DNA from: Candidatus Solibacter sp.
Lineage (GTDB): Bacteria > Acidobacteriota > Terriglobia > Bryobacterales > Bryobacteraceae
DNA: 11,387 bases
Assembly (NCBI GenBank): GCA_017883355.1
Contig: JADGNS010000055.1
Coordinates: 1-11,387 of the forward strand
Direction of reading: 5' to 3'
The notes beneath the pieces were generated by a model. That model ran no database searches. It saw only the letters and a program-made list of their open reading frames with translations, and had not been told where the DNA came from. The translations under genes and the position numbers were made by a program. Numbering within the stretch: the first letter of the stretch is position 1; the number at the start of each line of letters is the position of its first letter. Shown here in pieces: positions 1 through 8,078 of this stretch.

Positions 1-435
1 GCGCACTTCCTTTGCGCCGACCACGCGCCCGACTGAGGCAGTCGTGGTGTCCAGGAGGGGAGCCTCTTCGCTGACGGTGATGGTCTCCGCGATGGCACCG
101 AGCACCAGCGAGATGTTCACCTCCAGGCGATCATTGACGTGGACCTCGATCCCGTCCCGCACGAAACGCTTAAACCCGGTCTTCTCGGCTGCGATCTGGT
201 ACGTTCCGGGAATCAGAAACGAGAAGAAATAGTTTCCTTCCCCATTGGCGGTCCCCTTCACGGTCACGCCGGTCGCGAGGTTGGTGATCTGGACCAACGC
301 GTCGGTAACCACTGAGCTGGAACTATCCGTGATGCGTCCCAGAACGGTGCCGCGCGATTCCTGGGACCAGCCCGGTCGGGCGGCCATCCAGATCGCGAGC
401 AATGCAACTACAACGCCAGCGTGTCGTCTGAACAT
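1..435 (-). CDS. TonB-dependent receptor, Oar-like, N-terminal part (runs off the left edge)
   Basis: The 145 visible residues form an open frame from an ATG at 435 to the window edge, so the C-terminal part is missing. Residues 1-25 look like a Sec signal peptide: RR near the start, the hydrophobic stretch GVVVALLAIWMAA, and a likely cut near WSQ. Residues about 29-110 match a carboxypeptidase-regulatory-like beta-sandwich (VLGRITDSSSSVV, then GNYFFSFLIPGTYQIAAEKTGF). The following ETITVSEEAPLLDTTTASVGRVV is the usual lead-in to the TonB plug domain in Oar-type receptors. A purine-rich ribosome site (GGAAGGAACC) lies just upstream. The family sits in the outer membrane and imports large substrates, often oligosaccharides, using TonB energy; the substrate here is unknown. 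It is divergent from the regulator at 687, which may control it. The receptor assignment is inferred because the barrel is not visible; another secreted protein with this N-domain remains possible. Confidence 0.82.
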   Translation of the reverse strand, partial: MFRRHAGVVVALLAIWMAARPGWSQESRGTVLGRITDSSSSVVTDALVQITNLATGVTVKGTANGEGNYFFSFLIPGTYQIAAEKTGFKRFVRDGIEVHVNDRLEVNISLVLGAIAETITVSEEAPLLDTTTASVGRVVGAKEVR

Positions 436-541
436 AACTTGGTTCCTTCCTTAATGATCGCGAGACTTTGTCAACTTGGACTGGCGAACTCCAGGCAAAA
501 CCCGGAGGTTGCCCCAAATCGTTCCCCGCTACGTTGAGACG

Positions 542-570
542 AGTTTATGCGGTGTCGATCCGCTGGACAA
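542..570 (-). promoter_or_regulatory. Candidate sigma-70-type promoter for the TonB receptor gene
   Basis: On the minus strand, TTGTCC (565-570) and TAAACT (542-547) are separated by exactly 17 bp. Each matches the consensus at 4 of 6 positions. Transcription would start near 535, giving a leader of about 100 nt before the receptor ATG. The 11-bp repeat array lies just upstream of the -35 box, where activators commonly bind. This is a by-eye match only. Confidence 0.35.
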
Positions 571-587
571 GTTCTTCCAATGGTTAT

Positions 588-642
588 AAACTGTTTGCAA
601 ACATAGCGCCAAGTGAGCGGAAACAAAGCGCAAACATTGCGA
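588..642. repeat. Five-unit 11-bp direct-repeat array, probable operator
   Basis: Five contiguous 11-bp units start at 588, 599, 610, 621 and 632: AAACTGTTTGC, AAACATAGCGC, CAAGTGAGCGG, AAACAAAGCGC and AAACATTGCGA. Columns 2, 3 and 10 are invariant, and columns 1, 4, 8 and 9 agree in four of five units. Units 2, 4 and 5 are strongest; units 1 and 3 are degenerate. A period of 11 bp places all units on about the same face of the helix. OmpR/PhoB-type winged-helix proteins are known to bind tandem 11-bp direct repeats, and the adjacent regulator has a domain of that type. The array lies between the divergent receptor and regulator genes, upstream of the receptor promoter candidate. Binding by this regulator is inference. 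Confidence 0.62.
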
Positions 643-686
643 TTCTCCGTCAGTCCGTTCCGGCATCAAGGCGCCAGGATGCGCCC

Positions 687-2012
687 ATGGAAAAGAGCCT
701 CCTTCCCGAAGTCCGGGAAATTGAAAAACGTGAAGCCCTGCAACGGGTGCTGGCCAGTAGCGGTTTCCAACGCTCCGACCAGTTGAAGTCCCTCCTCAGC
801 TATATCTGCGAACGGGAGATCTCCGGCCGGCGCGATGGCTTGGACGAGTACACCGTAGCGGTGGAGGCCTTGGGCAGGCCCCACGACTATTCTTCGTTGG
901 AAGACGGAACGGTGCGCAACCGGATCCACAACCTCCGCAGGCGCCTGGAGCACTACTACGAAGTCGAGAACCCCGACGATCCAGTGCATATCGAATTGCC
1001 AAAGGGCAGCTACTGCCCAGTGTTTCAGCGGATGGGTGTCAGGCCCCCGTCCGAGCCGCAACCTGAAGTCGCGGCACCTCCGCCCGCGAGACATGGCACG
1101 GATCCGGAATTCTGGAGCCAGCCGGTAACGCTGCGAACGGTATGCCTGGCTTGTGCGATCGCGGTGGTAGCCACTGCCGGGTTGGCAGCCGTGCTGTCCA
1201 AGACGGGGCCGGCCCTGGACCCGGCGCTTGTTGAGGCCTGGGGACCGCTGCTGACGAAGAACGCGAATCCTCTCATCTGCATTTCCACCGCGGCGCAACT
1301 GACGCTGATGCAACGGCCCCTGGAACCCTCCAGCCGGCCCACCGTCACCTCGCCCGATCTGCTGGCCTGGTATCTGAGCCTCCCCGGCCTGCCTCCGGCG
1401 AAGGAAATCTACCTCGGGCCGTCGCTGACCTCGCCCTTCTGGGGCGATGTGGCAGGAGCCGTAGCGGTGAGCCAGTTACTGAGCGGAGCTGGAATTACTC
1501 CGGAACTCCTGCCCGAAGCGGCCATCCAATTGCCGGCTCTCAACAAGCGGAACCTCCTGATGTTTGGCCGCCCGGGGTTCAGCAAGACCATCGACCTCTA
1601 CCTGCGAGATAAGCCCTTCCGTGTCCGCATCCCGGATCAACAACGGACCACGTCCATTTGGAATGTGGATCCAAGACCCGGCGAGCCGGCAGAGTACGAT
1701 ACCCGCGTTGGCGGCGCCGGTGCCGCCAACGGAGACACGGCATTCGGACTGATCACCGTGATGCCAAGCTGGGGCGACTCCAATCGCAGAACGGTGGTCT
1801 TTTCCGGAACCCTGTCGCCGGGGACACAGGCGGCGAGCGAGTTCTTTTCGTCGGCGAGGCAGCTACAGGCACTGCTGCGGTTATTTCGCAAGGAAGGCTT
1901 GCCTGGATTTCCCGCCGCCTATCAGGTGGTGGTTCGATCCAACATATTCGGCACGTCCGCTCTGGACGTGCAGTACGTAACCCACCGGGTCATTTCCAAG
2001 TCTCGGAATTAG
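687..2012 (+). CDS. Membrane-anchored winged-helix regulator (CadC/ToxR-like topology)
   Basis: This 441-residue protein is probably a one-component transcription regulator. Residues about 15-113 form a winged-helix domain. The segment TVRNRIHNLRRRLEHYY (75-91) resembles the OmpR/PhoB recognition helix (compare VxVHIRRLRKxLE), and DPVHIELPKGSYCPVF (98-113) resembles the C-terminal beta-hairpin wing. A Pro-rich linker (119-133) follows, then one membrane helix at about 150-172 (TVCLACAIAVVATAGLAAVL). Residues about 178-441 would be periplasmic and have no enzyme motif I recognise; they resemble the C-terminal domains of similar Acidobacterial regulators. The ATG at 687 is chosen because the domain begins there and AGGA precedes it by 7 nt. 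A longer frame from a TTG at 468 would swallow the repeat array and adds no domain-like sequence. It is divergent from the receptor and ends 10 bp from the convergent DUF362 gene. The fold is fairly certain; the targets and signal are not. Confidence 0.8.
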   Translation: MEKSLLPEVREIEKREALQRVLASSGFQRSDQLKSLLSYICEREISGRRDGLDEYTVAVEALGRPHDYSSLEDGTVRNRIHNLRRRLEHYYEVENPDDPVHIELPKGSYCPVFQRMGVRPPSEPQPEVAAPPPARHGTDPEFWSQPVTLRTVCLACAIAVVATAGLAAVLSKTGPALDPALVEAWGPLLTKNANPLICISTAAQLTLMQRPLEPSSRPTVTSPDLLAWYLSLPGLPPAKEIYLGPSLTSPFWGDVAGAVAVSQLLSGAGITPELLPEAAIQLPALNKRNLLMFGRPGFSKTIDLYLRDKPFRVRIPDQQRTTSIWNVDPRPGEPAEYDTRVGGAGAANGDTAFGLITVMPSWGDSNRRTVVFSGTLSPGTQAASEFFSSARQLQALLRLFRKEGLPGFPAAYQVVVRSNIFGTSALDVQYVTHRVISKSRN

Positions 2013-2022
2013 TCGGCAAGCT

Positions 2023-3081
2023 CTACGCTTCCAGGGCCGCCGAGAAATGCAGTAACGGGGAGTTCTTGAAACGGTAAGAGCACTCGTCCGTCGGGCTCCC
2101 CAGCACTTTGATCTTGTCCAGGTTTCCCTGCCCCATTCCCGCGTCCGCCATCGCGGAGAGGTAGAGGATCTTCTTCGCGTCGAAGCCCATCAGCCGCGCA
2201 CCAAGCGTATCTGCCGCCACAGGGTCTGTGCTGGCGAGTGCGATGCGCGAATCCACGGGCGTGCCGCGCGACGGACCGTCCCCCTCCATGCCCGTGAAAC
2301 CATCGATCACGGCCAGGTCCGGAAAGACCTCCTGCGCCAGATGAAACATGTTGAAGTGCAGGATGTCGTCCGGCTCGCCATGCGGACCCCGGTGCATCTG
2401 GCTCTTGTCGCTCTTCTTGTAGTCATTAATGGGCGCGCCCAGCAGCATGTTCTTCAGTGACAGCGTCACCGAAGCAAATCCATGCGTCTTCAACACCGCC
2501 GCCGAGATGATGTACAGGTTTGGATCGAGGAAGGACGAACAGATCCGAATCGGCGTGGGAGCGTTCTTTTCGCCAATCGTGTAGCGGTACTGATAGTTCC
2601 CGAGATTCAGGTCCACCAGCTTGACCGGGAATTCCTTTGCAAGGTCCGGATAGCCGTAATTCTTATACCCCGCAAAGGTTCCCTCCTGGGTGGCGGCGGC
2701 TTCGCCGATGATGATCTCCTTCTTGTAGTGCGGCCTCAGGAAGTCCAGAATGCCGCGGATCGCGTCCGCGTGCGTGGCGGCAAGTTGCTTGCTGGTCTGT
2801 ACGAAGTTCGGCTTGATGAGAATCTGCTTGTCGCCGATCGCGCCAAACACCTGGTCCTCGATAAGCTTCAGCGCCCGGTAGATATTCTGCCGGCGGTCGC
2901 TTCCTTTCACCAAGCCGACTGTCGAGGCTTCGGCTGGAGGCTGGTACAGCCTGCGTCCTCCGCGGCGCCGGAATAACGGCGGCGCTTCCGCGTCCTGGGC
3001 GCGCACGTACGCCGGTCCCATCAACCCCATCCCGGAAACTCTGAAAAGGTCGCGCCTGCTCCATTGTCCGTTCCAAGTCAT
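2023..3081 (-). CDS. Tat-exported DUF362 family protein
   Basis: The 352 residues match the DUF362 family of unknown function. Recognisable blocks are GDKQILIKPNFV (83-94), AAVLKTHGFASVTLSLKNMLLG (within 194-215), PDLAVIDGFTGMEGDGP (254-270) and ALASTDPVAADTLGARLMG (281-299). The N-terminus carries a twin-arginine motif, SRRDLFRVSG (8-17), a short hydrophobic stretch and a likely cut after YVRA, so it is probably exported folded. Some DUF362 proteins carry a ferredoxin-like 4Fe-4S module. This one has only two scattered cysteines (181 and 334) and no CxxCxxC motif. The ATG at 3081 has AAGGAA upstream and starts 6 bp after the epimerase-like gene stop, which suggests translational coupling. 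It is the last gene of the six-gene series and converges on the regulator. Export implies a bound cofactor or metal, but none can be identified by eye. Confidence 0.85.
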   Translation of the reverse strand: MTWNGQWSRRDLFRVSGMGLMGPAYVRAQDAEAPPLFRRRGGRRLYQPPAEASTVGLVKGSDRRQNIYRALKLIEDQVFGAIGDKQILIKPNFVQTSKQLAATHADAIRGILDFLRPHYKKEIIIGEAAATQEGTFAGYKNYGYPDLAKEFPVKLVDLNLGNYQYRYTIGEKNAPTPIRICSSFLDPNLYIISAAVLKTHGFASVTLSLKNMLLGAPINDYKKSDKSQMHRGPHGEPDDILHFNMFHLAQEVFPDLAVIDGFTGMEGDGPSRGTPVDSRIALASTDPVAADTLGARLMGFDAKKILYLSAMADAGMGQGNLDKIKVLGSPTDECSYRFKNSPLLHFSAALEA

Positions 3082-3087
3082 GCCGGT

Positions 3088-4197
3088 CTATTTCCTTCCC
3101 GGGATGATTGTAGCTCCGTTCGAGATTTCCGGCCGGAGTTCCACCACCCACTCCCATTCCGCGCCCGCCGCGAGCATCACCAGGCCCTTCTTGACGTTGA
3201 GCGAATTCTGTAACCCGAACCATGGCTCGGGGCACAGGTAGCCCTGCTTCGGTCCACCGTAGATGTTGAACTGTACCAGCGGCTGGGGCAGCCCGGACGA
3301 AGCCCGGTGGGTCACGCGGATCGCCAGCCCCTGCGGATCGGTGAGTATGGCATAAGGATCGCCCCTATATCCCGCCAGCGGCAGCGCCAGGGTGGCGTCG
3401 AAATCGCCCAAGCGCGTGGCATCGGCGAAGGAGCGTGGTCGCCGCTGGGCGCCCGTGACCAGGCCACGCGAGTCTCGCAGTAACTCGAAGGAATTTGGCG
3501 TTTCCAAGAGCATCGAGGCCGGGTCCGTGCCCGGTAAAAGAGGTAGCCGGAAGGCCACATGGTTGCCGATCGAAAATGGCATCGCAACCGGGTTGGCGCC
3601 GGCGGCAGACACTTTGTACGTGATCGTCAGCCTTCCGCCGGACAGGTCGTACGTCGCCCGCACGCGGAACCCGAAGGGGTAATTGGCGCGTGTCTGTTGC
3701 GAGTCGCGTAGTTCGACGATCACGCGCGCTCCCGCCTCGTCGGCGGAATGGCCGGTCTCTTCCCAGACCAGGCTCTTGGCAAAACCATGGCAAGGCATCG
3801 GGTAACTGCGATCTCCCAGCAGGTAAGTGCCATCGGCGCACGAGCCGGCGGGATTGCTGCCTGCAAGATACTGCCCCCCTACAGCCGGCCAGAGGAAAGA
3901 AGCCTTTCCTCGGAAGCCCGAAGCAGCCCCATACTCTCGGGCGCGGTACACCAACTCGATCCACACGCCGCGGACTTTCACCCGCAGGCTGGTCAGTTCG
4001 CCGCCTTCGGAGGGAGACACCGCCGCTTCGACACCCGCGATATGATCCCGGATCACGATCACCCGTGGAGAGCCAGCGGCGCCCGCCGCTTCCTCCGCAA
4101 CGCCATATCGGGCCTGTGGAGCTGCCATCACGACCCATCCCCACAGGCACGACGCTAGAAGGGACCCACGGACTCCGGACACCATTGGACGTACCAT
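3088..4197 (-). CDS. Aldose 1-epimerase-like (mutarotase-fold) protein, exported
   Basis: This 369-residue protein matches the galactose mutarotase / aldose 1-epimerase superfamily. Family members interconvert sugar anomers, or bind sugars in related families. Candidate active-site residues are visible: H137 in MPCHGFAKSLVWEE, H213 in SIGNHVAFRLPL and E324 in CPEPWFGLQNS. These fit the conserved His, His and Glu pattern. The N-terminus to about residue 29 looks like a Sec signal peptide (SLLASCLWGWVVMAAPQA), so it should act in the periplasm. The start at 4197 lies 4 bp after the upstream hydrolase stop at 4202, with GGAA as a ribosome site inside that gene; an in-frame ATG at 4185 is an alternative. 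Tight spacing on both sides supports one transcript with the serine hydrolase and DUF362 genes. True epimerase activity is likely but unproven, since superfamily members vary in substrate. Confidence 0.85.
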   Translation of the reverse strand: MVRPMVSGVRGSLLASCLWGWVVMAAPQARYGVAEEAAGAAGSPRVIVIRDHIAGVEAAVSPSEGGELTSLRVKVRGVWIELVYRAREYGAASGFRGKASFLWPAVGGQYLAGSNPAGSCADGTYLLGDRSYPMPCHGFAKSLVWEETGHSADEAGARVIVELRDSQQTRANYPFGFRVRATYDLSGGRLTITYKVSAAGANPVAMPFSIGNHVAFRLPLLPGTDPASMLLETPNSFELLRDSRGLVTGAQRRPRSFADATRLGDFDATLALPLAGYRGDPYAILTDPQGLAIRVTHRASSGLPQPLVQFNIYGGPKQGYLCPEPWFGLQNSLNVKKGLVMLAAGAEWEWVVELRPEISNGATIIPGRK

Positions 4198-4201
4198 TCG
4201 A

Positions 4202-5491
4202 CTATTCCATGATCGCCTGCATCACTGCGTTCTCGAAGTCGCGCTGCACGGCCGTTACCTGCGTCTGGATCATGACGATGGTGACCATCTTCTCCGTGGG
4301 GTCGATCCACGCCTGCGTTCCATAGGCTCCATCCCAGCCGAAGCTGCCCGTGGAGACTCGGAGCCCCGACGCGACAGCGTCCTCGACCACACCCACCAGC
4401 AGGCCATAGCCCATACCGCGGGCGGGCCGGCCGAGTTTGCCGTTGAACAGCTCGCCCACGTGGTTGGAGGCCATCAATTGCACCGTCCTCGGGCTTAGCA
4501 GGACCTTACCGTTCAGTCTGCCGCCGTTGCACAGCATCTGGGCGAACTGCAAATAATCTTCCGCGGTGGACATCAGGCTCCCACCAGCTCCGAAAAATGT
4601 CTTACTGGAAAAGCCATCCTGATTTGCGCTCTTCGGCAATCCAGCCGGGCTCTTGTCGTACAAGGTCACCAGCCGGGACCGGCGGTCGTCCGGCGGGTAG
4701 AAGAAGGTGTCCTTCATCCCGAGAGGCTCGAAAACACGTGTCCGCAGGAACTGATCGTAGGCCTGGCCCGAGACGATCTCCACAATTCGCCCGAGCACTT
4801 CGGGACCGGCGGCGCCGCTATAGGCCCACTGCGTACCTGGCTGGAAGTCGAGCGCAACCGCACCCAACTTGGGGACATAGGTGGCCAGCGTGTCGGCAGG
4901 GGATTTCAAATTCAACTTTGCCGCCTCTCGCGCCCCAATCCCGCCACTGATGAGCCCTGAGGTATGCGTAAGCAGATCGCGGATCGTGATCTCACGCCAG
5001 GCCGGCACAAGGTAAAAGTCCGGATCTCCACTCCGCTGGCCCGTGGGGCGAGGGGAGATCGAATCACGGGCAACGGCAACTTTGGTGTCTTTGAATTCGG
5101 GAATGAACTTCGACACCGGATCGTTCAGGCGGATCTTCCCCTCCTCCACCATCATCATGACGGCTACACCGGTAATCGGCTTGGTCATCGAAGCGATCCG
5201 GAAGATCGCGTCCGGCGCCATGGACTTCTTGGTTTCCAGATCCATCAGACCGTGCGCCTGGAGGTGCACGATCTTGCCATGGCGGGCCACCACTGTCACC
5301 GCACCGGAGATTACCCCCGCATCGATGTGCCGCTGCATCGCCTGGTGAATTCTCTGCAGGCGTTCGGTCGACATACCCGCTTCCTCGGGTTTTCCGACGG
5401 GCACCTGGCCGGCGGCCAAAGGCAGCGCCAGCACAGCGCCGAGTAAGGCTCTGGTTGCCAGGCTCCAGATCATCGGTCTAGCTTTTGTCAT
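4202..5491 (-). CDS. Serine hydrolase, beta-lactamase / family VIII esterase type
   Basis: The 429 residues fit the class C beta-lactamase-like family (PF00144), which includes esterases, D-amino-acid peptidases and transpeptidase-like enzymes. The nucleophile motif SMTK is at 101-104 (S101, K104). The second motif is Y224-S225-G226 in WAYSGAAGPEVLGRIVE, with Gly where many members have Asn. A third-motif region, GWDGAYGTQAWIDP, lies at 385-398, closer to the W-x-G form of family VIII esterases than to the KTG of true beta-lactamases. Residues 1 to about 28 form a Sec signal peptide (LLGAVLALPLAAG). The ATG at 5491 is preceded by a near-ideal AAAGGAGG four bases upstream. It lies 33 bp after the cupin gene and 4 bp before the epimerase-like gene. 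A periplasmic esterase removing acyl groups from a sugar or aromatic ester is the simplest reading; antibiotic resistance is not suggested. Confidence 0.88.
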   Translation of the reverse strand: MTKARPMIWSLATRALLGAVLALPLAAGQVPVGKPEEAGMSTERLQRIHQAMQRHIDAGVISGAVTVVARHGKIVHLQAHGLMDLETKKSMAPDAIFRIASMTKPITGVAVMMMVEEGKIRLNDPVSKFIPEFKDTKVAVARDSISPRPTGQRSGDPDFYLVPAWREITIRDLLTHTSGLISGGIGAREAAKLNLKSPADTLATYVPKLGAVALDFQPGTQWAYSGAAGPEVLGRIVEIVSGQAYDQFLRTRVFEPLGMKDTFFYPPDDRRSRLVTLYDKSPAGLPKSANQDGFSSKTFFGAGGSLMSTAEDYLQFAQMLCNGGRLNGKVLLSPRTVQLMASNHVGELFNGKLGRPARGMGYGLLVGVVEDAVASGLRVSTGSFGWDGAYGTQAWIDPTEKMVTIVMIQTQVTAVQRDFENAVMQAIME

Positions 5492-5524
5492 ACGGCCTCC
5501 TTTGGCATCATGCTGTCCGTCAAA

Positions 5525-5956
5525 TCAGGCTTCCTTGCCGCGCAACTCAATGACGTAGTACCTGCATGGCGTCGTCCCCGCGTTACGAAGGCTATGCAAC
5601 TGGTTCGATCCGAAGTGAATCACCGAGCCCGCCTCGACGGTCTCGGTCTTGCCTTCCATGAACGTCTGGGCGGTCCCCTCGATCAGGATCACGATTTCTT
5701 CGTGCTCGTGCTTGTGGGGAGCGTGCGTTTCCGTGCCGGGGCCGAGCACGGTTTCGTGCGCCTCCAGATCGAATCCGGAGTGGTCCGCTCCACGGAAGAA
5801 AGCCCGGCCCTTCTTCTTTTCATCGCCAACGTACGGAATCTTTGCCGCGTGGTAAACCTTGGCGGGCAGTGGCGCAATTTGCGGTCGTTGCGCGGCAGCG
5901 TCGGCGGCCGCCAGCACGGGAAGTATCAGGGCCAGGTCACGGCGTGAGAATTCCAT
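5525..5956 (-). CDS. Small Tat-exported cupin protein
   Basis: This 143-residue protein has a single conserved cupin barrel. Motif 1 is HKHEHEEIVILIEG (81-94), giving candidate metal ligands H81, H83 and E87. Motif 2 is GSVIHFGSNQLHSLRN (110-125), giving H121 with N125 in the usual place. The complete ligand set suggests a metal-binding and possibly catalytic cupin; single-domain cupins include dioxygenases, isomerases, lyases and sugar-binding proteins, so the reaction cannot be assigned. The N-terminus has SRRDLALILPVLAAADAAAQ, a twin-arginine signal, which fits export of a metal-loaded folded protein. The ATG at 5956 has a strong AGGAGG ribosome site. It lies 87 bp after the CBM9-like gene and 33 bp before the serine hydrolase gene, in the same direction. 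Confidence 0.85.
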   Translation of the reverse strand: MEFSRRDLALILPVLAAADAAAQRPQIAPLPAKVYHAAKIPYVGDEKKKGRAFFRGADHSGFDLEAHETVLGPGTETHAPHKHEHEEIVILIEGTAQTFMEGKTETVEAGSVIHFGSNQLHSLRNAGTTPCRYYVIELRGKEA

Positions 5957-6043
5957 CTTCCTCCTCTTTCCGACTGATCGCCAGCTCCATTAGTTCGGAC
6001 GGCGAACAAGAAGGGTAGCACGCCGGGCAGTCTGAAATGGATG
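5957..6043 (-). other. 87-bp gap inside the operon
   Basis: This is the longest gap in the six-gene series. It holds the AGGAGG ribosome site of the cupin gene. I see no convincing promoter, hairpin terminator or small gene. A 17-codon frame reaches into the cupin start but has no ribosome site of its own. Confidence 0.4.
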
Positions 6044-6739
6044 TCAGTCCACCAGCCGCAGCGTCCCGAAAACCTCCGGAACGTGAAAGGTAGGACGATG
6101 AGTCGCTTGCCAGACGAGCGCCTTGTGATTGGGCCGTACTCCTTGAGAACGGAAGAAGTTGACTCTGAGCGTATTGCCGGCAGCGGAGGAACGCGTATCC
6201 ACAGCGGCATAGGGAATCCGCATGAAACCGTACCAGGTTTTGCCGGCATGGTCGATGCGAGCGGAGGCCTGGAATCCGGAGTTCCACACCCATCCGTCTT
6301 CGTGTCGCGGAGCGTCCAGATCGATATCGAGATCGATCCATTCTCCCTGCGGTGAGATCTCGAATTCCTTGTACCGCCGGATGTTCTTGAAGTCCGAACC
6401 GATAAACACCTCCGCCACGTCCCATTTCCACAACTCATTGGTCTCGGTTTCTGTCTTTGGCTCGGGTTTCAGATTGAGTTGCTCGTAGGGGCATATGAAC
6501 AGAAAATACAAATTCCGGCCCGTCCACCGCGACCGGATTTCGGTCCGGTATCCCGGCACCAGGTTCCCCGAGCCGTCGCGTTCGGCGAGAATCGGGGCGA
6601 CTCCGCGCCAGAAGCCGGAGTTCGGGTCTGTATCCGCGGAAGCATCGCGCTGCGCGTGTTTACTCTCGATCTGGTCAGGCGGCATGGAGAAGCCGGCCGT
6701 CAAGGCCAGAAGGCAGGCAGCGCCGGCGAGTCGTCTCAT
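6044..6739 (-). CDS. Secreted carbohydrate-binding family 9-like protein
   Basis: The 231 residues form a stand-alone CBM9-like domain (PF06452 type) with no attached enzyme. Characteristic blocks are the central segment 103-140 (LWKWDVAEVFIGSDF, then YKEFEISPQGEWIDLDID), GKTWYGFMRIPYAAV (166-180), LRVNFFRSQG (191-200) and the terminal FHVPEVFGTLRL (218-229). Residues 1 to about 18 (MRRLAGAACLLALTAGFS) look like a Sec signal peptide. The family binds glycans, or the ends of polysaccharides in xylanases, and in Acidobacteriota it is often found as free secreted proteins. The likely role is sugar capture in the periplasm or at the surface. The gene starts 15 bp after the amidohydrolase stop, with AGGAGC in the gap as ribosome site, so the two are probably co-transcribed. 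The ligand is unknown. Confidence 0.82.
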   Translation of the reverse strand: MRRLAGAACLLALTAGFSMPPDQIESKHAQRDASADTDPNSGFWRGVAPILAERDGSGNLVPGYRTEIRSRWTGRNLYFLFICPYEQLNLKPEPKTETETNELWKWDVAEVFIGSDFKNIRRYKEFEISPQGEWIDLDIDLDAPRHEDGWVWNSGFQASARIDHAGKTWYGFMRIPYAAVDTRSSAAGNTLRVNFFRSQGVRPNHKALVWQATHRPTFHVPEVFGTLRLVD

Positions 6740-6754
6740 GCGATTGCTCCTAAT

Positions 6755-7954
<1,200 letters not shown>

Positions 7955-7988
7955 GGTTCTCGCTCCTTTGGGAGGTCAGAGTGACTCC

Positions 7989-8017
7989 ACTTTACGACGC
8001 CGTCATTCGTTTGGCAA
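7989..8017 (-). promoter_or_regulatory. Candidate promoter of the six-gene operon
   Basis: On the minus strand, TTGCCA (8012-8017, 5 of 6 to the -35 consensus) and TAAAGT (7989-7994, 4 of 6 to the -10) are separated by exactly 17 bp. The expected start near 7982 leaves a leader of about 28 nt containing the AAAGGAG ribosome site of the amidohydrolase gene. This is a by-eye match. Confidence 0.5.
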
Positions 8018-8072
8018 CCCGATAGAGGCACACAAGGCGCCACGAACCGTTCCCTTGCGAAGTGTGTGGACA

Positions 8073-8078
8073 TATAAT
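8073..8078 (+). promoter_or_regulatory. -10 box of the oxidoreductase gene
   Basis: A perfect TATAAT lies 18 bp before the ATG at 8097, implying a leader of only about 12 nt that still includes the AGAGGT ribosome site. No good -35 is seen at 17 bp; TTCCCT at 8050-8055 is weak. The promoter may need an activator. The divergent operon promoter lies about 60 bp away. Confidence 0.45.

Larger units (their letters stand above)
436..686. promoter_or_regulatory. Divergent control region between receptor and regulator
   Basis: This 251-bp stretch separates divergent gene starts at 435 and 687. It contains the receptor ribosome site (about 441-450), a candidate receptor promoter (542-570), the 11-bp repeat array (588-642) and a 12-bp perfect palindrome (592-603). 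A plus-strand TATAAA (585-590) preceded by TGGACA (564-569) could be a weak regulator promoter with a short 15-bp spacer. It overlaps repeat unit 1, so a protein bound there could block it. The regulator frame is open through this region, but no good start lies in it. Confidence 0.5.

Noticed and set aside
468..686. N-terminal extension of the regulator from a TTG at 468
   Set aside because: It would translate the repeat array and promoter region, has no good ribosome site and adds no domain-like sequence. The ATG at 687 has AGGA at 7 nt and begins the winged-helix domain.
666..1313. 215-codon antisense frame opposite the regulator
   Set aside because: Its protein is rich in Arg, Gly and His without any motif. 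It is the usual high-GC shadow of the well-supported plus-strand gene.
4202..5491. Antibiotic-resistance beta-lactamase
   Set aside because: The SxxK motif alone is shared with many esterases. The second and third motifs are esterase-like and the neighbours are sugar-related.
5939..5992. 17-codon frame overlapping the cupin start, as a leader peptide
   Set aside because: It has no ribosome site of its own, and its AG-rich part is simply the cupin ribosome site.
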